From Phaseolus vulgaris (taxonomy: Eukaryota; Streptophyta; Magnoliopsida; Fabales; Fabaceae): 64,000 bases of DNA. The notes under the pieces were generated by a model. That model made no database searches. It was not told where the DNA came from and saw nothing but the letters and a program-made list of their open reading frames with translations. How positions within the stretch are numbered: position 1 is the first letter of the stretch; each line of letters begins with the position of its first letter. The position numbers were made by a program, and so were the translations under genes. Positions 33,551 to 44,649 of the stretch are shown in pieces. The DNA lies in assembly GCF_000499845.2 (NCBI RefSeq), contig NC_023749.2, positions 15,400,698-15,464,697 on the forward strand, given 5' to 3'.

Positions 33551-35873
33551 TTTGTGGTGGAAAAACGAACTACTGCTAGTAAAACTACTAGTGCCACTAA
33601 TACTAGTATTACTAGTACAGCTAGTAATACTAGTACTGCTTGTACTGTTAGTAATACTAGTACTGCTAGTAATAATACTATTATTAGTAATACTAGTACT
33701 GTTAGTAATACCAGTACAACTAGCCATACTAGTACTGCTAGTAATAATACTATTGCTAGTAATACTAGTACTGCTAGTAATACCTGTACAGCTAGTCATA
33801 CTAGTACTGCTAGTAATACTACTAATATTAGTACTGCTAGTAATACTTGTAGTGCTAGTAATACTAGTAGTGCTATTAATAATAGTAGTGCTATTAATAA
33901 TAGTAGTGCTATTAATAATAGTAGTGCTAGTAATACTAGTATTGTTGGTAATACTAGTACTGGTAGTAATACGAGTAATACTAGTACTGCTATGAATATT
34001 AGTACTGCTAGTAATACTAGTACTGCTAGTCATACTAGTAATGCTAGTCATACTAGTACTGCTAGTCATACTAGTAATATTAGTACTGCTAGTAATACAA
34101 GTACTGCTAGTAATATTAGTACTCTTAGTAATACTAGTACTCTTAGGAATACTAGTACTGCTAGTAATACTAGTACTGCTAGTAATACTTGTACTGCTAG
34201 TAATACTAGTACTGTTAGTAATACTAGTACTCCTTGTAATACTAGTACTCCTTGTAATACTATTACTGCTAGAAATACTAGTACTGCTAGTAATACTAGT
34301 ACTGCTAGTAATACAAGTACTGCTAGTAATACTAGTACTGCTAGAAATACTAGTACTGCTAGTAATACTAGTACTGCTAGTAATACTAGTACTGCTAGTA
34401 ATACTAGTACTGCTAGTAATACTAGTACTGCTAGTAATACTAATACTCCTTGTAACACTATTACTGCTAGAAATACTAGTACTGCTAATAATACAACTAC
34501 TTCTAGTCATACTAATATTGTTAGTAGTACTAGTACTACTAGTAATACTAGTAATATTAGTACAACTAGTAACATTAGTACTGCTAGTAATACAAGTACT
34601 TTTAGTAATAGTTGTACTGCTAGTAATAATAGTATTGCTATTATTACTAGAAATACTAGTACTGATAGTGATACTAGTAATACTAGTACTGCTAATAATA
34701 CTAGTACTGCTAGTACTGCTAGTAATACTAGTACTGCTAGTAATACTAATACTGCTAGTAATACTAGAACTGATAGTAATACTAGTATTATTAGTTTTAC
34801 TAGAACTACTAGTATTACTAACAGTACTAGTAGTGTTAGTATTGCTAGTAGTGTTAGTATTGCTAGTAATACTAGTACTGCTAGTAATACTAATAATACT
34901 AATACTGCTAGTATTACTAGTACTGTTAGTAATTCTAGTACTGCTAGTAATACAGGTACTGCTTGTAATACGAGTAATACTAATACTGCTATTAATATTA
35001 CTATTGTTTTTAATACTAGTACTGCTAGTAAAACTAGTATAGAAAGTAATACTAGTACTCCTAGTAATACTAGTACTGCTAGTAATACTTGTAATGCTAG
35101 TAATACTATTACAGCTAGTAATGCTAGTACTCGAAGTGCTAGTAATACTAGTTGTGCTAGTAATACTAGTACTTATAGTAATACTGATTCTGCTAGTAAT
35201 AATATTACTGTTACTAATACTAGTTATACAAGTAATACTAGTAATATGAGTAATACTAGTACTGCTATTAATACTAGTACTGCAATTAATACTAGTACTG
35301 CTAGTAATACTAGTACTGTTAGTAATACTAGTACTGCATGTAATCCTAGTAATATTAGTACTGCTAGTAATACTAGTACTGCTTGTAATACTAGTACTAC
35401 TAGTAATACTAGTACTGCTAGTAATACTTGTACTGCTAGTAATACTAGTACTCATTGTAATAGTAGTACTACTAGAAATACTAGTACTAGTAGAAATACT
35501 AGTACTACTAGTAATACTAGTACTGCTATTAATACTAGTACTGCTAGTATTATTAATACTGCGAGTACTGCTAGTAATACTAGTAATACTAGTACTGCTA
35601 GTAATACTAGTGGTGCTAGTAATACTAGTGCTGCTAGTAATGCTAGTGCTGCTAGTAATACTAGTACTGCTAGTACTACTAATAATACTAGTAGTACTAC
35701 TGGTACTGCTAGTAATACTAGTACTGTTAGTTATAATAGTATTGCTAGTAATACTAGTACTGCTAGTACTACTAGTACTGCTTGTAATACTAGTACTGCT
35801 ACTAATACAAGTACTGCTAGTAATACTAGTAGTGTTATTAATACTAGTATATTTAAAGATGTTGTACATAAGA
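33551..35873. repeat. 18-bp minisatellite with self-complementary RNY register
   Basis: About 2.3 kb built from variants of AATACTAGTACTGCTAGT, roughly 125-130 units. Every triplet in one register has the form purine-any-pyrimidine (AAT, ACT, AGT, ACT, GCT, AGT), so the same register read on the other strand is also purine-any-pyrimidine and contains no stop. This gives a 776-codon open frame on the plus strand (33554-35884, NTSTAS repeats, GTG start) and a 774-codon one on the minus strand (33545-35869, TSSTSI repeats), plus long Leu/Val/Ile-rich frames one base off. Length changes appear to be multiples of three throughout. I regard it as a non-coding array; no conventional ATG start, domain or gene context supports a protein. 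Confidence 0.9.
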
Positions 35874-35996
35874 GGTATCTTTAGGTTTTCCTCTTAACAC
35901 CTTCCTAAAAGCTATATATTTAAGCATTTTAAAGTTTATACAAAAAATACTACAAAAAGAGAAAACATTTAACCACTATAAAAAGAGAAAACATTT

Positions 35997-36430
35997 GAAC
36001 CATACTTGTTTATTCTTAGTGTTTTCACTCGAGGAGGAGGTATTCTCTATGAACCTACCTTTCCCGCTCTCGAGACTTCTAACCCAAGTGAACGGTTTGT
36101 AACTGACCTCGTCTTCACTCAAAGGCGAAAGAGGATTTCTCTGGTGAACCATACTTGTTCATTCTTGGTGTAATCACTCGAGGGGGAGGTGTTTTCTACG
36201 AACCTACCCTTCCCACTCTCGAGACTTCTAACCCAAGGGAACGGTTCGTAACTGACCTTACCTTCGCTCAAAGGTGAAGGAGGATTTCACTGGAAAACTA
36301 CTTCGTTCAACCTTGGCGTTCTCTCTCGAGGGGGGAGGTGTTCTCTACAAACCTACCTTTCCCACTCTCGAGACCTCTAACGCAAGGGAACAGTTCGTAT
36401 CTAACCTCGTCTTCGCTCAAAGGCATGGAA
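35997..36430 (+). repeat. 149-bp tandem repeat, almost three copies
   Basis: Copies at 35997-36145, 36146-36294 and 36295 to about 36430 share GAACCATACTTGTT-like starts, CACTCGAGGGGGAGGTGTT, CTCTCGAGACTTCTAACCC, GGAACGGTTCGTAACTGACC and CGCTCAAAGG. CTCGAG occurs twice per unit. Divergence is moderate. Confidence 0.85.
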
Positions 36431-36479
36431 ACGAACCTTCACGTTTACTTAACCACTTGGTTAAGTTAATGTCTGGTGG

Positions 36480-37335
36480 GAATTTTCCTTAGGTTATGTA
36501 TTGGACCAGACATCGGCATCGGACATCCACATTGGCATCAGACATCGACACCTATGTGGAGAAGGTCGACTTAGTGGTCTGGTCGAGATAGTGGGCCACG
36601 TAAGTGGGCCCCCAAAGATGCGTATGTTGAAACCCGTATATATGAAATGCCTGATTAGCGAAAGTGCATGTGGTGTGTCCATTTGGGTCTAACACAAGTA
36701 ATTACTCATTAAAAACACCTAGGCTCAAGAGCGTTAGGGTTTTCAAGGGTAAGCTGCATGCATGGTACGTAAAGGCTAGAACGCCTACAGTGACAGTTGA
36801 GCCCCATGATGCTGGTACATGAGTTGGTACCCTGGCGGCCATACTGTTAAGATTGTGCACTCCAAGGAGGAAGATTTTTTCCGGTTGTTACACTAAGATT
36901 GTGTAATAACGTAACATAATGTCTTCCTATCAAATCTACTTTCACTCGAGATAGGGTTCTCGTGAGGGAAGGGTTGTTACAACAAGGTAACCTAAAAGTA
37001 GTCTAGAAAAGGGAGATGAGATCCCTAGTAAAGGTACACTGTTTCTAAGACTGAAATTGCTTACTTACTTAATGTTTCTATAAGCTCTGAACTGACTTGA
37101 TTGTCGGAGTGCAATCAACAAGTAGTGCCCCCTTTATTTCAACGGAGCCACCTTCCAACATCAAAGGGGAAGCACAGAATCCACCAGAAATAGGAGAAGC
37201 CACTACTTGCCTTTGAAGTCAACAAACAACCAGGTCAACCGACAAGAACATGTTATGACCTCTAATTGTATAAAATCAAATCTAAGTAAAGTGTCACCAT
37301 AAAAATGATCAATCATAAAATCAACTCACATCATG
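36480..37335 (+). mobile_element. Decayed Gypsy LTR-like region with PBS-like end
   Basis: Near 37085-37130 a CTTGATTGTCGGAGTGC word parallels CTTGAGCGTCGGAGTGCC of the Tat-like LTR at 33.15 kb. At 37336-37348 stands TGGTTATCAGAGC, one base longer than the usual initiator-Met tRNA primer site, preceded by a possible LTR end CATCA. The two signals may belong to different elements. Ends are not resolved. Confidence 0.4.
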
Positions 37336-37348
37336 TGGTTATCAGAGC

Positions 37349-37985
37349 TTAGATTCTTATGCTTAATTTGCTTGAGTTGATTTGGCACTTTACAATTTCT
37401 TTACATTCAAGCACCTTTAATTCTTGTCTTTAAATTCAAGTACCTTTACTTTCTTGTCTTTAAATTCAAGTACCTTTAAATTCTTGTCATTATTTTCTTA
37501 ATTTTTATTTTCCAACACTTTAATTCTTGCAGATTTTATTTTCGGCCTTTCTTTATATTCATAACATTTTTCGTTTTGATTATGTTTCTTATTATGTCTT
37601 TTATTGATCTTGCCTTTTACTTTGAGTCTTATGTTCATTAGTGTTCTAGGAGTCCTTTTCTTGATTCTATTTACTTTCTTTTAATTGTGAAGTTTGCAAA
37701 GTAATTAGAAACTTGTGTTTAGTATAAGTAGATTTAAAGTTTCAAACACTTGATTTCAAGTGTTGAATTATATTGAATCCAACCAAACTTTTTTGTGAAA
37801 ATTGGAAGTTATTGATAAATATGCATGATGCAAGCTATGTTCATTCTTTTTCATAAGACACATTAGTATAAAATAAAAACAGCAAAGGTATTTCAAGAAA
37901 AGTGACACAAAAACAGCCAAGAACATTTAAAAAGCATATATAGTTATCACTTTGCAAAGAAAATCACTTTTCAAAATATGGATTC
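37349..37985. other. T-rich retroelement leader-like DNA
   Basis: After the primer-site-like word come tracts of TTTAAATTCAAGTACCTTTA repeated about three times (37390-37480) and general T-rich DNA resembling the non-coding leaders of Gypsy elements. No coding signal. Confidence 0.35.
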
Positions 37986-37989
37986 AACT

Positions 37990-38638
37990 TGATTGGCAAA
38001 TTGTTTTCAACCTTGTGGAATTTTTTTATCCTTTTGCTTTAGCATTTTTTATGGAGTATGCCTTCATCCGATTTGCATTTTCTTCGGAGGAATGGTAGAA
38101 GCATCAATGAAGGAAGATGAACAAGGAGCTCACGTAGAGTTTTGGTTTCCTTGGAGGTGCATGCTAGGTGTGGAGAGTGAGTGGTGAGGTCATCTCACTT
38201 GGAATAGGTGAAAAATGAAGACTAAGTGTCTATCTTAGGGAGGTAGGAGACAATGAGTGAAATTGGCACAATTTTGGCAGCAATTCACTTTTCATTAATC
38301 TTGAAAATACATGAACCAAGCACCTCAATTTATAGGAGAGAGGGCTGAGCATTTTGGAGCCAAAATTTGAAAATTCAAAATAAAACTCTCCAATGAGAAG
38401 GTGCCATGTGGAGTCATGCTTTCCATGTTTAGCTCACACCTTCCATGCTAAATCCTCTCCACTCCTATGTTGCCATGTGGACGTCCATGTACTCCATGCC
38501 AAGGTATTTTCGTTCTCCAATATACCCTATACGTTTTAGGGTTACATTGGGCTCAAAGAAGCCCAAATGTTACCCTAACTAATCATTTTTAACCCTAACT
38601 AGTCATATTTTACTATTGGCCCAAATACAAGCCCAACA
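37990..38638 (-). mobile_element. Gypsy-type LTR inserted into a Copia gag
   Basis: Read on the minus strand it starts TGTTGGGCTTGTATTTGGGCC at 38638, has a CCTATAAATTGAGG TATA box near 38330 and a following AATGAAAAGTGAATTG stretch. Words near 38100-38190 (AGAAGCATCAATG, GGAGGTGCATGCTAGG) parallel the 686-bp LTR at 52725-53410, so the two LTR families are related. Its start coincides with the point where Copia Gag similarity breaks off. The far end is uncertain, and so is a duplication (GGTGG on the right; the best left candidate, AGTGG at about 38185, implies a shorter LTR). Confidence 0.5.
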
Positions 38639-39456
38639 GGTGGACGAGGGCTGGGTGGACGAAAACCAGTGGGATGTTGTGATCGGCCTCCACGAAAGGG
38701 ACAGGTGGAAGGTTTCTTTTTGTATTGGTTTTTGAGATTCCATGAAAAGGAAACATTGTTTACCTGAAGAATGGAATCATGTGCCAGCTTGTGCTTTTCA
38801 AAACGTTCTTCTTGCGCAAGCAGAAGGGCTTCAAGATCGTCTACCGTGTATGGGTCTTGACGAGAAAGAATGGAAGTGATGAAACCATCGTAATCTGCAG
38901 AGAGCCCGTCAAGAATGACATCGACATGGTCTGTAGTGGACAAGGGGGAACCAACAACAACAAGCGAATAAGCAATTTTCTTTATATTAGTGATGTAGGT
39001 GGTGATAGTTTTATCATTCTTTGGAGTTTTCAGGAGAAGACGAAACTTTTTGACCATGGCACGGGTGTGTGATGCAAAATGAGTGAGCAGACATCCCCAG
39101 ATTGCAACAGAAGAATCCAGACCCACCATTTTGGTTAAAAGAGGGGAGGACATGGAAGCAAGAAGCCAAGCTACAAGCAGTTGATCTTGTTGCTGATAGG
39201 TGCAAAATGCAAGATTGGCCACGTTGCAATTGTTTTGATTCAGAAACTCAGAAGGAACGGCAGTGCCATCCAAGAAATGCATAAGTTGGAGACCACGTAG
39301 AGTAACACTTACCTATTGTTTCCAAACAAGAAAGTTTTCATTGGTGAGTTTGAGAGAGATAGGAGTTTTAAAATGGTGGACACCAGAAGGAATGGGTATG
39401 CGCTGGTCAGAGAGGGAAGAAGGAGAAGAGGAAGTGGAAGAGGAAGGAGAAGACAT
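38639..39456 (-). pseudogene. Copia gag fragment (UBN2-type)
   Basis: The minus-strand reading frame starts at ATG 39456 (MSSPSSSTSSSP) and runs to the LTR insertion at 38638. It contains LTNENFLVWK near the N-terminus, MHFLDGT, VDVILDGLSADYDGF and EALLLAQEERFEKHK, all typical of Copia Gag of the UBN2 type. An in-frame TAG at 39313-39315 follows VWKQ and could come from CAG by one transition. The zinc knuckle and all of pol are missing because the LTR at 37990-38638 truncates it. Confidence 0.8.
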
Positions 39457-39655
39457 GTTGGGAGAGAAAAAAAATTTGGCTCAGTATACCATATATGAAA
39501 AAGGAAAGATATTATTATTATTCTTCCTTAGCAAGGTGGGCATGAGAGCCTATATACAGGAAGGGGTCTGCAACAATAACAGGGGGTCTGCAACAATAAC
39601 AGAACCGTAAAGAAAGGCTAACAATAAAACTGTATTAACTGACTAAAAGTGTGTG
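39457..39655 (-). mobile_element. Copia 5' LTR fragment with primer site
   Basis: Just upstream of the gag fragment, the minus strand reads TGGTATACTGAGCC (about 39478-39491), a slightly altered initiator-Met tRNA primer site. Beyond it is LTR-like DNA with TATATAGGC (TATA box, near 39550) and a 21-bp tandem duplication of GGGGTCTGCAACAATAACAG. The outer end is near 39650. Confidence 0.55.
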
Positions 39656-40493
39656 TGGGAATCATTTCCTCATTTTTTTTTTCCATTATTTATCTCTTTC
39701 TCCATTTCTATGTAAATATGCTATGTATGCTTAGCAATTCCTTTTTTGGTGCTAAATGAATGTGTCACCACTTTCTTCACACCTTTCTTTTTAATGTGTT
39801 AAACAATTGCTTATCACACCTTTCTTTTTAATGTGTTAAACAATTGCTTAAGTGATAGTTTTTAACTATAGTTAATGTGTTTTATTTATTCTTAGTGTTG
39901 GTTTCATACTTTCAACTTTCATTATTTTTAAATTATTTTATGTTCCATGAATGCTATCATCACTCCTTTTTGCCTTTATTTTCTTTTCTCTTAAAATTCT
40001 TTTTACTATTGGGTAGAGATTTTTAATCAGGGGTGACCTAAATCTACTTTCTATAGGGATGACGACAAACTCTTGAAAAGTTAAAAGTTACAATGAGAAG
40101 ATTATTCTAGATAAATATCTCATTATTTTTCTCCTCGTTCTACTTTTACCCTTGTCGCAAGTAACTTTTTCGTGATGATGAAACTGTATTCATATACAGA
40201 TTTCACTTTAATTTTCATGCATGGTTTATGTAGAAATTTTACATTGTTAATACAAATATACACCAAAGAGAGATTAAATGATATGCGATGCTTGATATGA
40301 TGAAAAAAATATATGGTTACCATAAAAGTATTGTAAATAAATATTATATAAATTAGTGACCTTTTATGAAAACAATTGTTACCAATGTCAATTATAAGCT
40401 TTTGTAAAAATCTTGTTTTAATGTGATAAATTAGTGTGTGAAATACATTTAAAATTGATAATTTAATTTAATTTTTATTTGAACCTTCATTTA

Positions 40494-40500
<7 letters not shown>
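39656..40500. other. Intergenic DNA with a perfect 38-bp tandem duplication
   Basis: At about 39778-39853 the block starting TCACACCTTTCTTTTTAATG and ending CAATTGCTTA is repeated twice in tandem without visible change. No gene was recognised in the rest. Confidence 0.6.
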
Positions 40501-40542
<42 letters not shown>

Positions 40543-40557
40543 TTAGTTAGTTAGTTC
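40501..40557. repeat. Compound (AT)n(AG)n(TTAG)n microsatellite
   Basis: An AT run passes into an AG run and then into TTAG repeats. It probably reflects slippage only. Confidence 0.85.
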
Positions 40558-40718
40558 TAATTTTGAATGGAGTAAGTTAGTTTGTGGTTTTAGTTGGATG
40601 TTGTCCTTTTAATCATTCTCTTATCATGATAGTCAACTGATTGTTTTGATTAAATGTTTATAAACAATAAAGTTTAAGATACATATTAAATATGCTAAAT
40701 TAGATCATGGGTGTATGT

Positions 40719-41546
40719 TAGGGTGGCAATTCGGGCTAGTTAAGCTCATGTTTGGTCCATAAAATGTGGGTTGGATTGGTCGCTTTGTAATAGGAGTGTA
40801 GACTCATTTTACTGGTCTGTCCTACATAAGAGAGATAACCCGCGGGTCTACAGGTTAATTCACATAAGAAAAAAAAATTCAAAAATTAAAATTTTATTAA
40901 TTATAAAAAAGTTATTCCTACTGTTGAAAAATTCAAATTTTATCCCTCTTTCAATTCATTCAGTTAAGATAAACATATGAATTCAAGTATAATGGTTGTT
41001 AGAAAGTTTGATTAAAAATAATTAAAGTTTTGTTTTGTATCTATTTTTCCAATATATGTATGTAAATACATAAGAGTATCTTATCAAAGTTTTGCTACAA
41101 GATATTTTAATGAAGATGACTATTTTTTTTAACTATCTAATTGAAATCTTTTCTTTATATTAATCTTTTATTAAAAAAATTTAAATATAAAACTTTACTT
41201 AAAACTAAATCCATTGTCACTCTTAATATTAACTCCTTTAGAAGATTAAAATGAAACATTTTTTAGTACATTAAATTCAATTTTTTTAAATAAAATAAAA
41301 TAAAGATCGCATTGCAATAACGGTGAGTGGGGTATGATTTTTTTGTAAAAAAAATTACTTTTTTATTTATGCGAGCCAGTGGGCCAACTCGTCTCGCCCC
41401 GCTGTTGACCCACGCGAGCTGTGGGTTATGTGGAGTGAGCCTAATCGGGTTAGTGGACTAGATTAGTGAGCTCGTCCCGCGCTTTTTGGTAGCGGCCTGT
41501 AGGCTACGAGCCAGCCCACATGACCTACCCCGCATTGTCATCCCTA
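40719..41546. mobile_element. Non-autonomous hAT-like element, 828 bp
   Basis: Ends TAGGGTGGCAAT and ATTGTCATCCCTA are near-inverse of each other, and the perfect 8-bp direct repeat GTGTATGT flanks them at 40711-40718 and 41547-41554. Subterminal stretches are GC-rich (GGGCTAG, GCGGGTCTAC, CGTCTCGCCCCGC), as in many plant hAT-derived elements, while the centre is AT-rich. The open stretch 40771-40980 has no transposase motif. Perfect duplication and a preserved terminus suggest a relatively recent insertion. Confidence 0.9.
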
Positions 41547-41579
41547 GTGTATGTGTTTCATCTGGCAAACGATAAAGTA

Positions 41580-42770
41580 TGTTAAATTTCACTTCGTTTG
41601 ATAAGCAAATGAAGATCAATAAAAGAAAGTAATAAACAAAACTTTAAGCTCAAACACGAGGAACTTTCTTAGCTTAAGTTTCGAAAATGCAGAAAATGTC
41701 TTCATTGTCTTTTGTCAAGAGATTCACGTCCAAGTTCAAAGCTCTATTCAAATATCTCTTGCGATTCAAGTTGAAGCTCAAATGTTTGTCAACTTTATTT
41801 GACACAAGAATGTCAACTTTGACCAAGCTACTGTCCAATATGATGTGTGTTTTTATCACTTGAAGGAATAAAAAGCTATGCAACCTAAGAAGATAAGTAT
41901 TGTAGATATTTGAGAAATTGCGTAAAAGAGATAAGAGCAATTAATGTTGCATGAAACACATTCAATGTTTCTTTGTCAAAATCTAACAAACAATAACAAA
42001 AAGAAGAAGAAGGCATCCAAGTGAGTGCAAGACTACTCAACACGTAGAAAAGGGTTTACAACGATCATCTCTTCACAAACCTATATAAAGTATCTTTTAG
42101 AAGAATAAGATAAGAAGAAAAGTTATCATATGCAAAGGCCAAAACTTTGCTAAAATTTTTATCTGCCCTAAAACTTTGTAAGAACATTGTTTGTGTTCAT
42201 ATAAAAAAACTAGTTACGGAAGTTTAACCATTGTATATGTTGAAAGACATTATTCTTTTAGTGTGCTAAAATTGTGATATGTTGATAAATCAAACCTTGT
42301 GATTGCATAAGCCAGGAGTGACTTGTTAAAAGACTACATAGTTTAGAAAAAAATGGCTTGTGGAAAGAATACTTGAATAAGGTCAACTAGGAATGGTTGG
42401 GAGCCGAAAGAATACTCATGATAAGCCAAAAGTGACTTGTTAAAAGAATACTTGTTTGAGTCATAAGTAGCTTGGGAAAGAATACTTGTGTGTACTTCGC
42501 AACATGAGTCTGGATGAGTCAATTCTCGTTGCGCAAGATTTTTTGATTTGTATGAAAAAACTCCCAGGGGTGTAGTCGTTGGGTAAATATTTTGTTTGTT
42601 GCGTGACTAAAAGTTATTGGTATGTTTACGCCTTTGACTAAACATATTTCATAGTTGTTATTATATATCCTCTTTTAACATGACTAACTTATATCATAAT
42701 TGTTTAAGAAACCTTTTCACAATAAAATAATTTTCTCTTTACACAACATTTCTTCCTCCAAAACACACTT
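41580..42770 (+). repeat. Dispersed repeat, copy Y (LTR-like)
   Basis: It is collinear with copy X at 3690-4920: CACTTCGTTTGAT near the start, CCTATATAAAG near 42080, AACATTGTTTGTGTTCA near 42185, a degenerate array with ATAAGCCAGGAGTGACTTG and AGAATACTTG units (42290-42500), and AAAACACACTTG near the right end. Copy Y starts only about 35 bp after the hAT-like element. No target-site duplication was found. Confidence 0.5.
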
Positions 42771-43420
42771 GTTACTTTCCCTCTAAAAATACCATACCAC
42801 AATTACCTATAACATATCCAAACATCCTTTTTAAACTAGGTGGTCCCTTGTTTATGTTGCTAGTAATGAGCTTTTGCATTTCAAGGAACACCATATATAT
42901 TAAGATCAATCCAAGCATAACAGACCATCCAAATATCATGAACTCTACTAAAACGAACAAGACATGTTCCACATATTCAACAATAGGAAATTTAAATCCA
43001 TTGTTGACAGAATAATATTTCTCTTCAACCGTTGTTCCTTAATTTGTTCCTCATCAACCTCTAGACATGAAAGTTGACCTTGTATGGTATTATCTTTTCC
43101 AACAATTCTTTATATATCTCACAAGATTGATTAAATCTCACATCTTGTTGTATAAAATTGAAGCTGATTTGGCAGAGTATTTATCATTCTTTTATCCCTT
43201 TCAATACCATTAATCTTGAATACCTTTCTTACGTTCAACCTTTTCAGTTTCCTACACCGACATTTATCTTCTCCATTTAATATCACTTGTCCAATTTCTT
43301 TGATTTCAATCCCCCATCTCTTTGACACACTCCTCCTTTTGCTTAGAAATACTTAACCACATACCATACTAGAGTTTAATACCTGTTCCCTCCCCAACCT
43401 TCCTCTTTTTAAGTTATTAA
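42771..43420 (-). other. Possible degenerate LINE coding remnant
   Basis: Minus-strand pieces such as VEYVEHVLFVL and IFGWSVMLGLI in 42772-42972, and YSAKSAS-like words in another frame upstream, weakly resemble the region around the zinc-binding domain of LINE ORF2. Many stops and frame changes are present, and the assignment may be wrong. Confidence 0.25.
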
Positions 43421-43499
43421 CAAACTATGTTTTTTTGGTGTTTATCTCCACACACACTCTTAAGATCCCTCCACCAAAGAGAGCATTTATATTTTCCAC

Positions 43500-43934
43500 C
43501 ATTACTATTATGATTGTCCCACTCATGGGGAGGGCTTATGTACTACCTAGTACCTAAACAATAGGGATTTAAAAAATATTATGTATTAATTGATGAAAAC
43601 TATTAAAACAATTATAACAGTTCACTTTATGACAATAAAGTTGACCGTAACTACACACGTTACTCAATGTTTGGCCTTAACTATCAAGTAACTACCAAAT
43701 CACCTTAATAATAGGACACACATAGGGAAGAATGTGGCCTAAACGATTATGAAAAAGTAACCACTTTATTGAATCTCTACTTAAACCCATGAGTCTATAA
43801 ATACCTCAATCCTATCAAGAAGTAGATATATCTTATTATTCATTTACTCACATGAAATCATTTGTATTCTTACTAACTTGAGCGTTAGAGAATCATTTGT
43901 AGGTACACCACAACTTAGTGGAACAACTCAGAAA
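43500..43934 (+). mobile_element. Decayed Tat-like LTR end
   Basis: A TATA box in GAGTCTATAAATACC near 43793 and, about 80 bp on, ACTTGAGCGTTAGAG followed by GTAGGTACACC parallel the Tat-like LTR at 32.7-33.3 kb. Upstream similarity is too weak to place the start. Confidence 0.45.
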
Positions 43935-43944
43935 TTCTCACTAT

Positions 43945-44639
43945 TTTTTGTTTTTGCTCAGCAAAGAATAAATAAAATAAAATGAGACACTTCAGGACTG
44001 TCTCAACCCTTATACACAAAGTGGCAAAAGCCAACCTGCTCAACACCTGAACAATCAGGCTCTACATACCTCCAAACTAAACCTCAAAAGAGAGGCATGG
44101 CGAACCACGCCAAAAAAAAAAATTCCTACTACCATGTCCGAGTTTATACAACCAGTCTTTAGTCCAAACAATACACATAAAACAAACTCTACTACACCCA
44201 AAGAAACAACACGCACTGTTACAAATCACAATACAAGTACTAATACAAATTAAAATCAACCACCCCCACAACACCAAGCCAAGGAGAGCCCGCTCTTCTT
44301 CAAAACCAAAAGAACTCTTACCTGCCTATCGGCATGCTCGGTATTCATATAACCTGTTTAACCACCATAAGAAATAAATCAAAGATCGAAACTTACCTTC
44401 AAAACACCAGAATTAAAACTCACAACCTACAACCAACACCAAGTCCCTTTATTGATCAAAGACCAACGTTAATAGTACCCAACAACCCAGTATAACATAT
44501 ATGTTTACCTATATATGTTTACCTACCTACCCACGAAAAATTCCCCCACCAGCATCGCCCGACAACGTCCAAACTAAAAACTCATTACCCTAACTTACCA
44601 AAAGCTATATAAAAAAAATTTAACAAAAACCTAACAAAT
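43945..44639 (-). mobile_element. 5'-truncated LINE, 3' UTR fragment, with TSD
   Basis: On the minus strand the insert ends in a tail ATTTTATTTTATTTATTC followed by TTTGCTGAGC and an A-rich end. It is flanked by TTCTCACTAT at 43935-43944 and 44640-44649. The body resembles the 3' untranslated part of the minus-strand LINE near 26.6 kb (shared ATGAGCCACTT- or ATGAGACACTT- and GGTTCAACC- or GTCTCAACC-type words on the plus strand). No ORF2 domain is retained; the open stretch 44077-44277 is low-complexity UTR. Confidence 0.7.
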
Positions 44640-44649
44640 TTCTCACTAT

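Noticed and set aside
33551..35873. CRISPR-like array
   Set aside because: Repeats are contiguous 18-bp units without unique spacers, in a plant nuclear context.
33545..35884. Two giant opposing genes (774 and 776 codons) and Leu/Val-rich membrane proteins
   Set aside because: All follow from the RNY structure of an 18-bp tandem repeat; no ATG start on the plus strand, no domain, no intron or promoter evidence.
37249..37333. A short TRIM-type LTR ending before the primer-site-like TGGTTATCAGAGC
   Set aside because: Possible TG..CA ends about 85 bp apart exist, but no second copy was found in the window.
39263..39610. 115-codon plus-strand open stretch
   Set aside because: It is antisense to the Copia gag fragment and its LTR.
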